64,000 nucleotides of DNA, from positions 103,960-167,959 of the forward strand of contig NZ_JADOVG010000011.1 in the NCBI RefSeq assembly GCF_015752205.1, in the 5' to 3' direction. The DNA is from Polaromonas sp. CG_9.7. GTDB lineage: Bacteria; Pseudomonadota; Gammaproteobacteria; Burkholderiales; Burkholderiaceae_C. Position 1 is the first letter of the stretch. Each line of letters begins with the position of its first letter. Below are positions 55,576-63,640 of the stretch, in pieces. The position numbers and the translations under genes are program-made. The notes beneath the pieces were generated by a model that saw nothing but the letters and a program-made list of their open reading frames with translations, was not told the origin of the DNA and searched no databases.

Positions 55576-55662
55576 CCCCGTATGGAGTTGGAAGCTGAAT
55601 AAAACATTTTCCTGCTTCCGTCCTGCCAAAAAATTCAACAAACCCTGCAAGGAGACTGATCC

Positions 55663-56454
55663 ATGACACGAACCATCCAGCAACTTTTCGACCTCACCGG
55701 CAAAACTGCACTCGTCACCGGAGGCTCTCGCGGCCTGGGCCTGCAACTGGCTCAGGCGCTTGGCGAGGCAGGCGCTCGGGTCATGCTCAGTTCGCGCAAA
55801 GCTGAAGATCTGGAGGAGTCTGCTGGTGTGCTGAAGGCCGCCGGCATCGACGTTGACTGGATTGCCGCAGACGCCTCCAAAGAAACTGACATCCGCGCGC
55901 TGGCCGATGAAACCATCAAGCGTTTCGGCCACGTGGACATTCTGGTCAACAACGCCGGTGCCGCCTGGGGCGCCCCGGCCGAAGACCATCCGGTTGAAGC
56001 CTGGGACAAGGTGATGAACCTCAATGTGCGCGGCTACTTCATCTTGTCGCAGCATATTGCCAAGCACAGCATGATCCCGCGCAAGTCGGGCCGCATCATC
56101 AACGTCGCCTCGATTGCCGGACTGGGTGGCAATCCGCGCGGCATGACCACCATCGCCTACAACACTTCCAAGGGCGCTGTCATCAATTTCACCCGTGCGC
56201 TGGCTTGTGAATGGGGCGTGAACCACATCACCGTGAACGCCATCTGCCCCGGCTTTTTCCCGAGCCGCATGACGGTGGGCACGCTCAAGGCGATGGGCGA
56301 GGAAAAGCTCGCCGCCCACGCGCCATTGGGACGTCTTGGTGATGACGAAGACCTGAAGGGACTGTGCGTGCTGTATGCGTCTGATGCCGGCAAGCACATC
56401 ACCGGCCAGTGGCTGGCGGTGGATGGCGGTGTGTCGGTGATCACGGGAGGCTAG
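55663..56454 (+). CDS. Short-chain dehydrogenase/reductase
   Basis: A 263-residue classical SDR. The NADP(H)-binding motif is GKTALVTGGSRGLGLQLAQ, the structural motif NNAGAAWG and the catalytic Tyr/Lys in IAYNTSKGAV, with Ser in INVASIAG. Subfamily similarity points to gluconate-5-dehydrogenase or 3-oxoacyl reductase-like enzymes; in this cluster, reduction or oxidation of a 3-hydroxy/3-oxoacyl substrate is likely. A GC-rich repeat starts 4 nt after the stop. Confidence 0.92.
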   Translation: MTRTIQQLFDLTGKTALVTGGSRGLGLQLAQALGEAGARVMLSSRKAEDLEESAGVLKAAGIDVDWIAADASKETDIRALADETIKRFGHVDILVNNAGAAWGAPAEDHPVEAWDKVMNLNVRGYFILSQHIAKHSMIPRKSGRIINVASIAGLGGNPRGMTTIAYNTSKGAVINFTRALACEWGVNHITVNAICPGFFPSRMTVGTLKAMGEEKLAAHAPLGRLGDDEDLKGLCVLYASDAGKHITGQWLAVDGGVSVITGG

Positions 56455-56458
56455 AAAT

Positions 56459-56534
56459 GGCCCCCGCGCTTCCCACTTCATATGGTTCGCTGCCCCCCGA
56501 GGGGGCCGCTGCGCCTGCGGCCCGGCAAAGCCGT
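56459..56534 (+). repeat. GC-rich stop-codon-associated repeat, copy E (after the SDR gene)
   Basis: A partial copy on the plus strand beginning GGCCCCCGCGCTTCCC and containing GCTGCCCCCCGAGGGGGCCG and CGGCCCGGCAAAGCCG. It starts 4 nt after the SDR stop codon (junction TAG-AAAT-GGCCCCC), exactly the junction of copy B. Confidence 0.9.
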
Positions 56535-56542
56535 GGATGTTG

Positions 56543-56638
56543 TGCCCCCACGCTTGTCGCTTCGCGTACTGCGCTGCCCCCCGAGGGGGCTGCTGCGCCT
56601 GCGGCCCGGCAAAGCCGGTTCCGCGGCCCCTGCTGGGT
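56543..56638 (+). repeat. GC-rich repeat, copy F, in tandem with copy E
   Basis: A full copy in the same orientation directly behind copy E: GTGCCCCCACGCTTGTCGC, GCTGCCCCCCGAGGGGGC, CGGCCCGGCAAAGCCGG and CCGCGGCCCCTGCTGGG. The tandem pair fills the gap before the thioesterase gene. Confidence 0.92.
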
Positions 56639-56671
56639 TGAAGGTGGCACTTCCATTTTGTTAGGCAGGTT

Positions 56672-57121
56672 ATGAACTTCGGAGCGGAAATTCCTTTTGT
56701 CACGCTGCTGGGTTTCACGCTTGAACTGTTCGAGGGCGGGGAGTCCGTTTTGGGCTTCACGCCCCGGCCCGAGCACCTGAATTCCTTTGCCGTTACGCAT
56801 GGTGGCGCCTGTATGACGCTGCTGGACGTGGCCATGGCTGTGGCTGCGCGCAGCGTGCAAAAGGATATGGGTGTGGTCACCATCGAGATGAAGACCAGCT
56901 TTATGCGGCCTGCACCCGGTGACGGCACGCCGCTTACGGCCAAAGGGCGCTTGATGCACCGCACGGCGACACTGGCTTTTGCCGAAGCCACGATTTACGA
57001 TGCAAAAGGTCAGGCCTGCGCCCATTCAACCGGCACCTTTAAATACGTCAGGCGGCAGGCGGGAGATGCGACGAATGCGCAGCTGCCCGATTCCCCCGCG
57101 GGTTCGATTTCAACCGACTGA
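56672..57121 (+). CDS. Hotdog-fold acyl-CoA thioesterase (PaaI type)
   Basis: A 149-residue thioesterase of the PaaI/4HBT family. The active-site segment is FAVTHGGACMTLLDVAMAVA, containing the HGG motif and the catalytic Asp, followed by the beta strand GVVTIEMKTSFMRPAP. It hydrolyses acyl-CoA, probably to recover CoA from dead-end products in the same pathway. An AGGCAGGTT sequence upstream may serve as ribosome-binding site. It lies 217 bp after the SDR, separated by the tandem GC-rich repeats. Confidence 0.9.
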   Translation: MNFGAEIPFVTLLGFTLELFEGGESVLGFTPRPEHLNSFAVTHGGACMTLLDVAMAVAARSVQKDMGVVTIEMKTSFMRPAPGDGTPLTAKGRLMHRTATLAFAEATIYDAKGQACAHSTGTFKYVRRQAGDATNAQLPDSPAGSISTD

Positions 57122-57175
57122 GTTTGATTTCATGAGCCAAATCATGCTTTTGCGCATATCCAGTGTGTGTTTATA

Positions 57176-57192
57176 GCTATTTATTAAATAGC
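57176..57192. repeat. Short interspersed repeat, 17-bp core (intergenic)
   Basis: Core GCTAT-TTATTAA-ATAGC, about 25 bp before the CurA-like gene, between it and the thioesterase gene. It could influence expression of the downstream gene because it lies near the ribosome-binding site (AAGGAAAA). Confidence 0.75.
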
Positions 57193-57217
57193 ACAACCAT
57201 TTATCAAGGAAAATTTT

Positions 57218-58234
57218 ATGCCCGCCAATCAACAATTTCTTCTCGACAACCGGCCTACCGCAGAGGCAAGCGCCAGCAACTTCAAACTGGCCAGCGCCGA
57301 AACCCCTGCCTTGCAGGACGGCCAGGTGCTGGTACGCCACCATTTCCTGAGCCTGGACCCCTATATGCGCGGCCGCATGAATGATTCCAAGAGCTATACC
57401 GCGCCCCAGCCGCTCGGCGAAGTGATGGGCGGCGGCACGGTCGGCGAAGTGGTCGAAAGCCGTTCACCCAAGTTTCAGGCCGGCGACAAGGTGGTCGGTA
57501 TGGGCGGCTGGCAGCATTACAGCGTGGTGAACGCTGACGAGCCCGGCGCGCTGCGCAAGGTCGACACCGCGCTGGTGCCGCTGTCCTATTACCTGGGCGC
57601 GGTCGGCATGCCCGGCGTCACCGCCTGGTATGGCCTGGTCAAGGTGATTGCACCGAAGGCCGGTGAAACCATGGTGGTCAGCGCCGGTACTGGTGCGGTC
57701 GGCAGCGCATTTGCGGCCTTGTCCAAAGCGCGCGGCTGCCGAACCGTCGGCATTGCCGGTGGTCCGGAAAAATGCCGTTACGCCGTTGATGAACTCGGGT
57801 TCGATGCTTGCATCGACTACAAGCTGCACCAGGATGCGGCATCGCTGTCCAAAGCGCTCAAGGAAGCGTGTCCCGATGGCATTGACGGCTACTTTGAGAA
57901 CGTCGGCGGCATGGTGCTCGATGCGGTACTGCTGCGCATGAACGCCTTTGGCCGCATTGCCGTGTGCGGCATGATCGCCGGCTATGACGGCAAGCCGCTG
58001 CCGCTAACCTATCCTGCGCTGATCCTGACGAACCGCCTCAAGGTGCAGGGCTTCATTGTCAGCGAGCACATGGACATCTGGCCCGAAGCGCTGAAGGAAC
58101 TCGCCATGCTGGTAGCTACCGGCAAGCTGCACCCCCGCGAGTCGATTGCCGAAGGGCTGGAAGCCGCGCCTGAAGCCTTTCTTGGCCTGCTCAAGGGTAA
58201 AAACTTCGGCAAGCAACTGGTCAAGCTGATCTAG
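57218..58234 (+). CDS. Zinc-free NADP-dependent MDR oxidoreductase (CurA/PTGR-like)
   Basis: A 338-residue medium-chain reductase without zinc ligands. Typical of the leukotriene/curcumin reductase group are DPYMRGRMND near residue 48, the NADP motif VVSAGTGAVGSAFAALSKARG and the GFIVSEHMDIW segment. It reduces alpha,beta-unsaturated ketones or enals using NADPH. The ATG follows AAGGAAAA. It may detoxify reactive enoyl or enone intermediates formed by the neighbouring pathway (inference). Confidence 0.93.
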   Translation: MPANQQFLLDNRPTAEASASNFKLASAETPALQDGQVLVRHHFLSLDPYMRGRMNDSKSYTAPQPLGEVMGGGTVGEVVESRSPKFQAGDKVVGMGGWQHYSVVNADEPGALRKVDTALVPLSYYLGAVGMPGVTAWYGLVKVIAPKAGETMVVSAGTGAVGSAFAALSKARGCRTVGIAGGPEKCRYAVDELGFDACIDYKLHQDAASLSKALKEACPDGIDGYFENVGGMVLDAVLLRMNAFGRIAVCGMIAGYDGKPLPLTYPALILTNRLKVQGFIVSEHMDIWPEALKELAMLVATGKLHPRESIAEGLEAAPEAFLGLLKGKNFGKQLVKLI

Positions 58235-58602
58235 TTTTCCGGGCCATCAGAAAGCCGCCATGGACCTGATCCATGAAGTTTTGGACCGGCTTGGACCGCT
58301 GCTCAACTCCAAGCTGTTCGAGTGCAATAAGCCCTTTTGCGATGCGCTGAAGTCAATGCGCCTGGAAGGAAGCATCCGGGCTGTTCAGTCAGGGCAACCA
58401 GCTTGGCGCTGCCGAGGCCCAAGCGCATGTGTGGCTGGTCAATGTGAATCTATGGGCATGACGCAAAAGCAGGGCGGTCAAGTTATGCGCACGAATACTT
58501 TGGGCACGTTGCCTTCCCTTACCAATTTCTATGCTATCGCCGGCTTGGCCATGGCCTGACAAGCTTGAGTCGTACAACAATCCGAATTTTCAGGAGCCCT
58601 GC
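58235..58602 (+). other. Intergenic region with possible frameshifted small ORF
   Basis: About 370 bp before the GST-like gene. An ORF at 58260-58559 starts MDLIHEVLDRLGPLL; after SMRLEGSIR the more protein-like reading switches to the +1 frame (QGNQLGAAEAQAHVWLVNVN then a stop at about 58458). This suggests a small gene broken by an indel, or chance. No family recognised. Confidence 0.25.
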
Positions 58603-59550
58603 ATGATCACACCGCCAACACTGATCCTTCACCATTATCCGTCCTCGCCCTTTTCGGAAAAAGTCCGGCTGATGCTGGGCTACAAAAAGCTTCCCTGGAA
58701 GTCTGTGGTCATTCCGATGGTGAGCCCCAAGCCCGACCTGATCTCCTTGACGGGCGGCTACCGCAGGACACCAGTGCTGCAGGTTGGCGCCGACATTTAT
58801 TGCGACACCGCGCTGATTGCCGATGTGCTGGAGCATGTCGAGCCACTGCCCGTGCTGTACCCCGAACCCAGCAAGGGCATGGCCCGTACCTTAGCGCAAT
58901 GGGCAGACACGACGCTTTTCTGGACTTCGATGGCATACAACCTGCAGCCCAGGGGCATTGCCCAGTTGTTCGAACACGCACCACCTGAAGCTGCCTTGGC
59001 ATTTGCCCAGGACCGAAAGGCGATGAGCGGGGGCATGTCTCGCCAGCGTCCGCAGGATGCTGCCGCAGCGTACCGGTCGTATTTGCGCCGCCTGTCCGAC
59101 ATGCTCGACGATCGGCCTTTCCTGCTGGGCGACATGCCGTGCATCACTGATTTTGCAATGTACCACCCACTGTGGTTCACACGGGTGCGCACCTCGGTAC
59201 TTGCCGGCGTGCTTGATGCCACGCCTGCGGTATCGGAGTGGATGGACCGTATGGCTGCAATTGGTCATGGCGCCATGGAAAAATTTAGTGCACATGAAGC
59301 CATCGCGGTTGCTGCCGCGTCCACCCCCGCGGCACTGCTCGACGATGTTTTTCTGGACGAGCATGGTATTGCGTTGGGCAGCAAGGTGCAGGTCTGTGCC
59401 GAGACCTTTGGCCAGGAGCCAACCCATGGCGAACTGGTGGCTGCCACCCGGATGCATTACACGCTTCGCCGCACCGACGAACGGGCTGGCGTGGTGCATG
59501 TGCATTTTCCGCGCATTGGTTACTCGCTTAAGGTTGCCGAGTTGGCATGA
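58603..59550 (+). CDS. Glutathione S-transferase-like protein with a C-terminal extension
   Basis: A 315-residue protein. The N-terminal thioredoxin-like domain has the GST pattern HHYPSSPFSEKVRLMLGY with the cis-Pro segment YRRTPVLQVGADIYCDTALI; an all-helical domain follows (residues about 95-215). Residues about 225-315 form an additional domain not found in ordinary GSTs (DEHGIALGSKVQVCAETFG, then THGELVAATRMHYTLRR). I start at ATG 58603 preceded by CAGGAG. Its stop overlaps the GNAT gene by 4 bp, so the two are coupled. Substrate unknown. Confidence 0.85.
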   Translation: MITPPTLILHHYPSSPFSEKVRLMLGYKKLPWKSVVIPMVSPKPDLISLTGGYRRTPVLQVGADIYCDTALIADVLEHVEPLPVLYPEPSKGMARTLAQWADTTLFWTSMAYNLQPRGIAQLFEHAPPEAALAFAQDRKAMSGGMSRQRPQDAAAAYRSYLRRLSDMLDDRPFLLGDMPCITDFAMYHPLWFTRVRTSVLAGVLDATPAVSEWMDRMAAIGHGAMEKFSAHEAIAVAAASTPAALLDDVFLDEHGIALGSKVQVCAETFGQEPTHGELVAATRMHYTLRRTDERAGVVHVHFPRIGYSLKVAELA

Positions 59551-59999
59551 GCGGGATTGAGTGGCGGTGCATGGCGTTCGCACAGCTGAGCGCTTCTGAG
59601 CTTTATGCCGTACTTCAGTTGCGCAGTGAGGTTTTTGTAGTCGAGCAAGCTTGCATTTTTCAGGACATGGATGGCGCCGACGCGCAAGCCATGCATTTGT
59701 TGGGACGCTTGGAAGGCCGTCTGGTGGCGTATGCCCGTTGTTTCGATGCGGGACGAATGTTTGCCGAAGCGAGCATTGGTCGTGTGGCAACTGGTCCCAC
59801 TGTGCGCGGCACCGGGGTTGGGCATGCATTGATGAGCCAGGCAGTGGCCTGCCTGTCGCAAGTGTGGGGCGTTCAAGCAATCAGGATTGGCGCGCAGGCC
59901 CATCTGGAAGGTTTTTATCGCCAGCATGGTTTTCATAAGGCCGGACCGGTTTACCTTGAAGACGGAATTGACCACATTGAAATGTTGCGCGATTTTTAA
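59547..59999 (+). CDS. GNAT family N-acetyltransferase (ElaA-like)
   Basis: A 150-residue acetyltransferase resembling ElaA. Characteristic segments are LQLRSEVFVVEQACIFQDMD, the acetyl-CoA-binding SIGRVATGPTVRGTGVGHAL and YRQHGFHKAGPVYLEDGIDH. The target is unknown. The ATG overlaps the GST-like gene's stop (ATGA). The next gene starts 17 bp downstream. Confidence 0.9.
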   Translation: MSGIEWRCMAFAQLSASELYAVLQLRSEVFVVEQACIFQDMDGADAQAMHLLGRLEGRLVAYARCFDAGRMFAEASIGRVATGPTVRGTGVGHALMSQAVACLSQVWGVQAIRIGAQAHLEGFYRQHGFHKAGPVYLEDGIDHIEMLRDF

Positions 60000-60016
60000 T
60001 TTTTAAGGAGTTGCAA

Positions 60017-60922
60017 ATGATTACGGATTTCAATGGCAAGACAGCTGTTGTGACGGGTGCTGGATCAGGCTTTGGCCTTGAATGCGCTCGTATTGGCGCA
60101 AAACTTGGCATGAACATGGTGCTGGTCGATGTCCAGCAGGATGCGCTTGACAAGGCCAGCGCCGAGGTAAAGGCAGCAGGCGTAGAAATGCTTTCCTTCA
60201 GGCTCGATGTAGCGAGTGCTGAAGAAATGCAGGCCATGAGCCAAGCGGTGTTCGAGCGATTTGGTGCGCCGCATTTTGTCTTTAACAACGCCGGCGTCGG
60301 ATCAGGCGGGCTGGTCTGGGAAACCACTGTCAAGGACTGGGAATGGGTCTTGGGCGTCAATCTGTGGGGTGTGATTCACGGCGTTCGATTGTTTACACCC
60401 ATGATGTTGGACGCTGCTGCCAAAGACCCGTCATGGCAGGGCCATATTGTTAATACTGCCAGTATGGCCGGGCTGCTAAATCCTCCCAATATGGGCGTAT
60501 ACAACGTCAGCAAGCATGCCGTGGTGTCACTTAGCGAGACGCTTTATCAGGATTTGCGCTTGGTCACTGACCAAATCGGCGCCAGCGTGTTGTGCCCTTA
60601 TTTTGTGCCAACCGGCATCAGCCAGAGCCACCGTAACCGGCCCGCTGGACTGGAGGGTGAAAAACCCACACGAAGCCAGTTGATTGGTCAGGCCATGACC
60701 GACAAGGCTGTGGGCTCAGGCAAGGTAACTGCGGCTGAAGTCGCACAAAAAGTGTTTGACGCAATGGCGGCTGATCAGTTCTACATCTTCAGCCATCCCA
60801 AAGCCTTGGGAAATGTGCAAAACCGTATGGAATGCATCGTGCAGCAAACCCACCCGACAGATCCGTTTGGGGAAAGGCCAGAGATTGGGCGTGACTTGAA
60901 GGCAGCACTGCGAGCTGTCTAA
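60017..60922 (+). CDS. Short-chain dehydrogenase/reductase
   Basis: A 301-residue SDR. NAD(P)-binding motif GKTAVVTGAGSGFGLECARI, FNNAGVGSGG, catalytic Ser in VNTASMAG and the Tyr/Lys pair in GVYNVSKHAV. The C-terminal part is longer than in classical SDRs (FYIFSHPKALGNVQNR), similar to SDRs annotated near fatty-acid genes in Burkholderiales. The ATG at 60017 follows a strong AAGGAG; the TTG at 60011 that would extend the ORF overlaps this site and is rejected. Last gene of the plus-strand acyl-metabolism series. Confidence 0.92.
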   Translation: MITDFNGKTAVVTGAGSGFGLECARIGAKLGMNMVLVDVQQDALDKASAEVKAAGVEMLSFRLDVASAEEMQAMSQAVFERFGAPHFVFNNAGVGSGGLVWETTVKDWEWVLGVNLWGVIHGVRLFTPMMLDAAAKDPSWQGHIVNTASMAGLLNPPNMGVYNVSKHAVVSLSETLYQDLRLVTDQIGASVLCPYFVPTGISQSHRNRPAGLEGEKPTRSQLIGQAMTDKAVGSGKVTAAEVAQKVFDAMAADQFYIFSHPKALGNVQNRMECIVQQTHPTDPFGERPEIGRDLKAALRAV

Positions 60923-60989
60923 CAAAGATTTCCCGCTTAAATTCAGACAAGATAGGGCATTCTTCCATGACCCAATTTCAAATTGACGC

Positions 60990-61163
60990 TCAAAAAGTGC
61001 CCCTCACTGCCCCGAGCCCTGCTACGAGCAGGAGAAAAGCCAACATCAGCCCGGACATGATGGTTAACCGCAAGCGCACGCGGCGCTTCTGACGAGTCCG
61101 GTGATCGCAGTAATCACGGTAGTCCCAGTTGTTCCTGCGTTCACACCGACGACAAAAAAACAT
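60990..61163 (-). CDS. Possible 57-residue Cys-containing membrane protein
   Basis: MFFCRRCERRNNWDYRDYCD at the N-terminus carries a CxxC pair and a third Cys; a very basic segment (RTRQKRRVRLRL) precedes one hydrophobic helix (MSGLMLAFLLLVAGLGAV). The ATG at 61163 has AAAAGGA upstream at suitable spacing. No family recognised. An ORF on the other strand (60967-61092, 41 codons) overlaps it and is a competing reading, so confidence is modest. Confidence 0.4.
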   Translation of the reverse strand: MFFCRRCERRNNWDYRDYCDHRTRQKRRVRLRLTIMSGLMLAFLLLVAGLGAVRGTF

Positions 61164-61705
61164 GACGTTGTTTCCTTTTTGAATGCAAGGCAGCACCGAT
61201 GCAGAAAAAGCAGTTTGCAGAATGTTGGCAATGACAATTCCGATTTGTTAAAAATCCGGAAGACTCAAACAAAGTCATCAACTTGATAGGCCAAGGCGTT
61301 TCAAGCTGTTTATTTGATGCCGCGCACCCTAGGTGTTCATGTTGCAGTTTCCCTAAAACTACGATCTCAACCAATCGCTTCAATCGGCTACATAGTTTTT
61401 TGTAACTGAAAAAAAGGTTCAAACTCATTCACGGATAGTAAATATAAATAATGACCCGTTTGAAGCTTCATTTTGTAAGTTTAAATGCTTGAGTTTCTGT
61501 GAGAAATTTCCGTAACTACCTGTGATTTAAGCTGTTGGCTGATAGCTTTTCTTCCTGTTTTGCGTATCAATGCTATCAACGCAGTGAATTAAAGAAGTCA
61601 GTAAGTAACAATTTATTAGACAAAGATCCGTAAAAGTCAGTAAGATTATTTCTAACTGTCACAGGCTTTAGCATTGTTCTGGAAGCAATAAGCAAGGAAA
61701 AAACT
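61164..61705. other. AT-rich intergenic region before the LuxR regulator
   Basis: About 540 bp, markedly AT-richer than the rest of the window, with no supportable gene. It holds an 11-bp perfect direct repeat, AAGTCAGTAAG, at 61595-61605 and 61634-61644 (39 bp apart), which may be regulator sites, and the promoter of the LuxR gene. Confidence 0.5.
61595..61644 (+). promoter_or_regulatory. Direct repeats upstream of the LuxR-type regulator
   Basis: Two perfect copies of AAGTCAGTAAG start 39 bp apart and lie 62-111 bp before the regulator's start codon. Possible binding sites, perhaps for autoregulation; inference only. Confidence 0.35.
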
Positions 61706-62494
61706 ATGGAAATTCGTAACGAATCACAAGTCGCTTCAGACTTTCTGATCAAAAATACCACCCTGTCATCCACTCACAATTTGGCACCTCACAGTGGTTT
61801 GCCGTCGATGTGGCCCGGATTTTTGACGGGGCAGGCAGAGCAACCTGTGCGTGTGCTCTTGATTGATGATGATCCCCACATGAGCCGTGTCATTGCGCAT
61901 GAATTGTTGGCTGATCTGCGTATCAACTTGCTTGGTCAGGGGAGTAGTGTCAAGGAAGGACGTCGCTTGATCAGTCAAAATGAGTTTGATGTGATGCTGG
62001 TCGACTTAAATTTGGGAGACGGTACCGGGTTTGCGCTTATCGAATACATGAAGACCGTCCGTCCCTTGGCCGAAGCTATTGTTATTTCTGCAATGGAAGA
62101 CGAGCAACATGCCTTACATGCATTTGAATTGGGTGCCACCGGCTATCTGGTGAAAAATTCCTGGTTTGGTAATTTTCCGCAAGCTGTTTTACAGGTCGTC
62201 AATGGTGGCGCGTCGATTACTCCGAATCTGGCGCGCAGACTGCTCAACAAGTTTGAACAGCCTCAAACCCAAACACAGGCTCTTCAAGAAAGTAAAAACA
62301 AGGAAAAGCTGTCCGAGCGCGAAAAGCAAGTACTTAAATTGGTTGCATCAGGTTACACGAGTACTGAAATTGGCTCAAGGCTGATCATCAGTGCACAGAC
62401 AGTTAATACCCACATCAAAAATATTTACCGAAAACTTAATGTCCGAACACGCGCTCAAGCTGTCAGCTTTGCCGCAAGTCGCGGGTTATTTTAA
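61706..62494 (+). CDS. Orphan NarL/FixJ-type response regulator (LuxR HTH)
   Basis: A 262-residue two-component regulator. A 46-residue N-terminal extension precedes the receiver domain (RVLLIDDDPHMSRVIAHELL; acidic residues D54-D56, phospho-acceptor D100 in LVDLNLGDG, K150 in GYLVKNSW). The C-terminal LuxR helix-turn-helix starts near residue 200 (LSEREKQVLKLVASGYTSTE) with the recognition-helix segment ISAQTVNTHIKNIYRKLNV. AAGGA precedes the ATG. No histidine kinase is nearby. Base composition is lower in GC than the neighbours, and the IS30 element begins about 18 bp after its stop, so the segment may be recently acquired. Confidence 0.92.
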   Translation: MEIRNESQVASDFLIKNTTLSSTHNLAPHSGLPSMWPGFLTGQAEQPVRVLLIDDDPHMSRVIAHELLADLRINLLGQGSSVKEGRRLISQNEFDVMLVDLNLGDGTGFALIEYMKTVRPLAEAIVISAMEDEQHALHAFELGATGYLVKNSWFGNFPQAVLQVVNGGASITPNLARRLLNKFEQPQTQTQALQESKNKEKLSEREKQVLKLVASGYTSTEIGSRLIISAQTVNTHIKNIYRKLNVRTRAQAVSFAASRGLF

Positions 62495-62511
62495 AAAACG
62501 TTTTTAGTCCT

Positions 62512-63627
62512 GGGCGGTTTCAAGTCCAAGCGCAACACTTGGGATCATTGAATGATGGCGGGGGCGGGGTGGTGTTTTGCCAGCAAGTCGCGGTAAACCT
62601 CAAGAGGCGAATGCGTATTGAGCGTCTTGCGAGGCCGGTGGTTGATCTCGTCGGCGATGGTGTCGAGTTGCGCTTGGGAGTAACCCGAGAGGTCCGTGCC
62701 CTTGGGCAGGTACTGGCGCACCAGGCCGTTGGTGTTCTCGTTGGTGCCGCGCTGCCAGGGGCTGTGCGGGTCACAGAAGTAAACGGCAATGCCGGTGTTG
62801 GCGCTGAGTTCCTTGTGGCGGGCCATTTCCGAGCCCTGGTCGTACGTCATGGTGCGCCGCATGGGCGCGGCCACCGAGCGCAGCTTGTCGGTGAAGGCCC
62901 GCAGCACATGGGCCGCGCTGGCCGGCTTGGGGCTGGGCAGATGCACCAAGATCAGCAGCCGTGAAGAGCGCTCGACCAGGGTGCCGACAGCGCTGGCGTT
63001 GGCCTTGCCCTTGATCAGGTCGCCCTCTCAGTGGCCGGGAAACAATCGATCGGCCACCTCCGGCGGGCGCACATGGACGCTGAGCATATCCGGTATCTTG
63101 CCGCGGCGGTCTTCGCCGTAGGTGCGCGGCAACTGCTTGGCGCGTGCATGGCGCAGGCAGGCAATCAGCTCGCCGCGCAACTCCCCCCGGGGCTGGGCGT
63201 AGATGGCGTTGTAGATGGTTTCGTGGGACACGCGCTGAGCCCGATCGTGGGGAAAGTGACGGGCCAGATGCAGGGCGATTTGCTGGGGTGAGCATTTTCG
63301 CGCAAGCCATGCGCGCACGCGTCCAAACAGGGCGCTGCAACGCGCCAATTTGGCAACAGGCCTGCATTGCAGGCGCCGGCGCACGCAGCGCTGCTGGGCA
63401 AACGTGCAGCGGTACTGGCCCGACGGTGCATTGCGTGCGAGCTCACGGCTGATGGTCGAAGGCGAGCGGTTGAGCATGCGGGCCATGGCCCGCATGCTCA
63501 GGCCCTGTGTTTTGAGGCTTGACAGGGCGATCCGCTCGTCCGGCTGGAACTGCTGATAAGACTGCACTTTTTTCATCTTCACACCTTAGTTGAATAAAAA
63601 TGTTGCACTTCAGATTTGAGGCCGCCC
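62512..63627 (-). mobile_element. IS30-family insertion sequence
   Basis: A transposase gene on the minus strand flanked by imperfect inverted repeats. The left end is GGGCGGTTTCAAGTCC then AAGCGCAACACTT; the right end, read inward, is GGGCGGCCTCAAATCTG then AAGTGCAACATTT. The terminal pattern TTCAA...GCAACA is like that of IS30 itself. Exact ends are uncertain by a few bases and I could not identify a target-site duplication. Confidence 0.8.
62545..63582 (-). pseudogene. IS30-family transposase interrupted by one in-frame TGA
   Basis: A single reading frame from 63582 to 62545 (345 sense codons) encodes an IS30 DDE transposase: N-terminal helix-turn-helix (LNRSPSTISRELARNAPSG), then a catalytic core with TYDQGSEMARHKEL and NENTNGLVRQYLPKG. 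The normally invariant Trp of the motif HWEGDLIKG is a TGA stop (minus-strand codon at 63030-63028); everything after it stays in frame. A single G-to-A change in a TGG codon explains this. The element is therefore probably inactive unless the stop is read through, and the first catalytic Asp lies just after the stop. Confidence 0.9.
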
Positions 63628-63640
63628 TTCCTCATAAACC

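Noticed and set aside
60967..61092. A 41-codon plus-strand ORF opposite the small membrane-protein candidate
   Set aside because: Weak ribosome-binding site and no pattern; the minus-strand frame has a better start and a membrane helix, though neither is certain.
62545..63582. Programmed frameshift in the IS30 transposase
   Set aside because: Both halves are in the same frame, separated by a single TGA, so it is a nonsense change and not a frameshift; IS30 elements normally have one frame.
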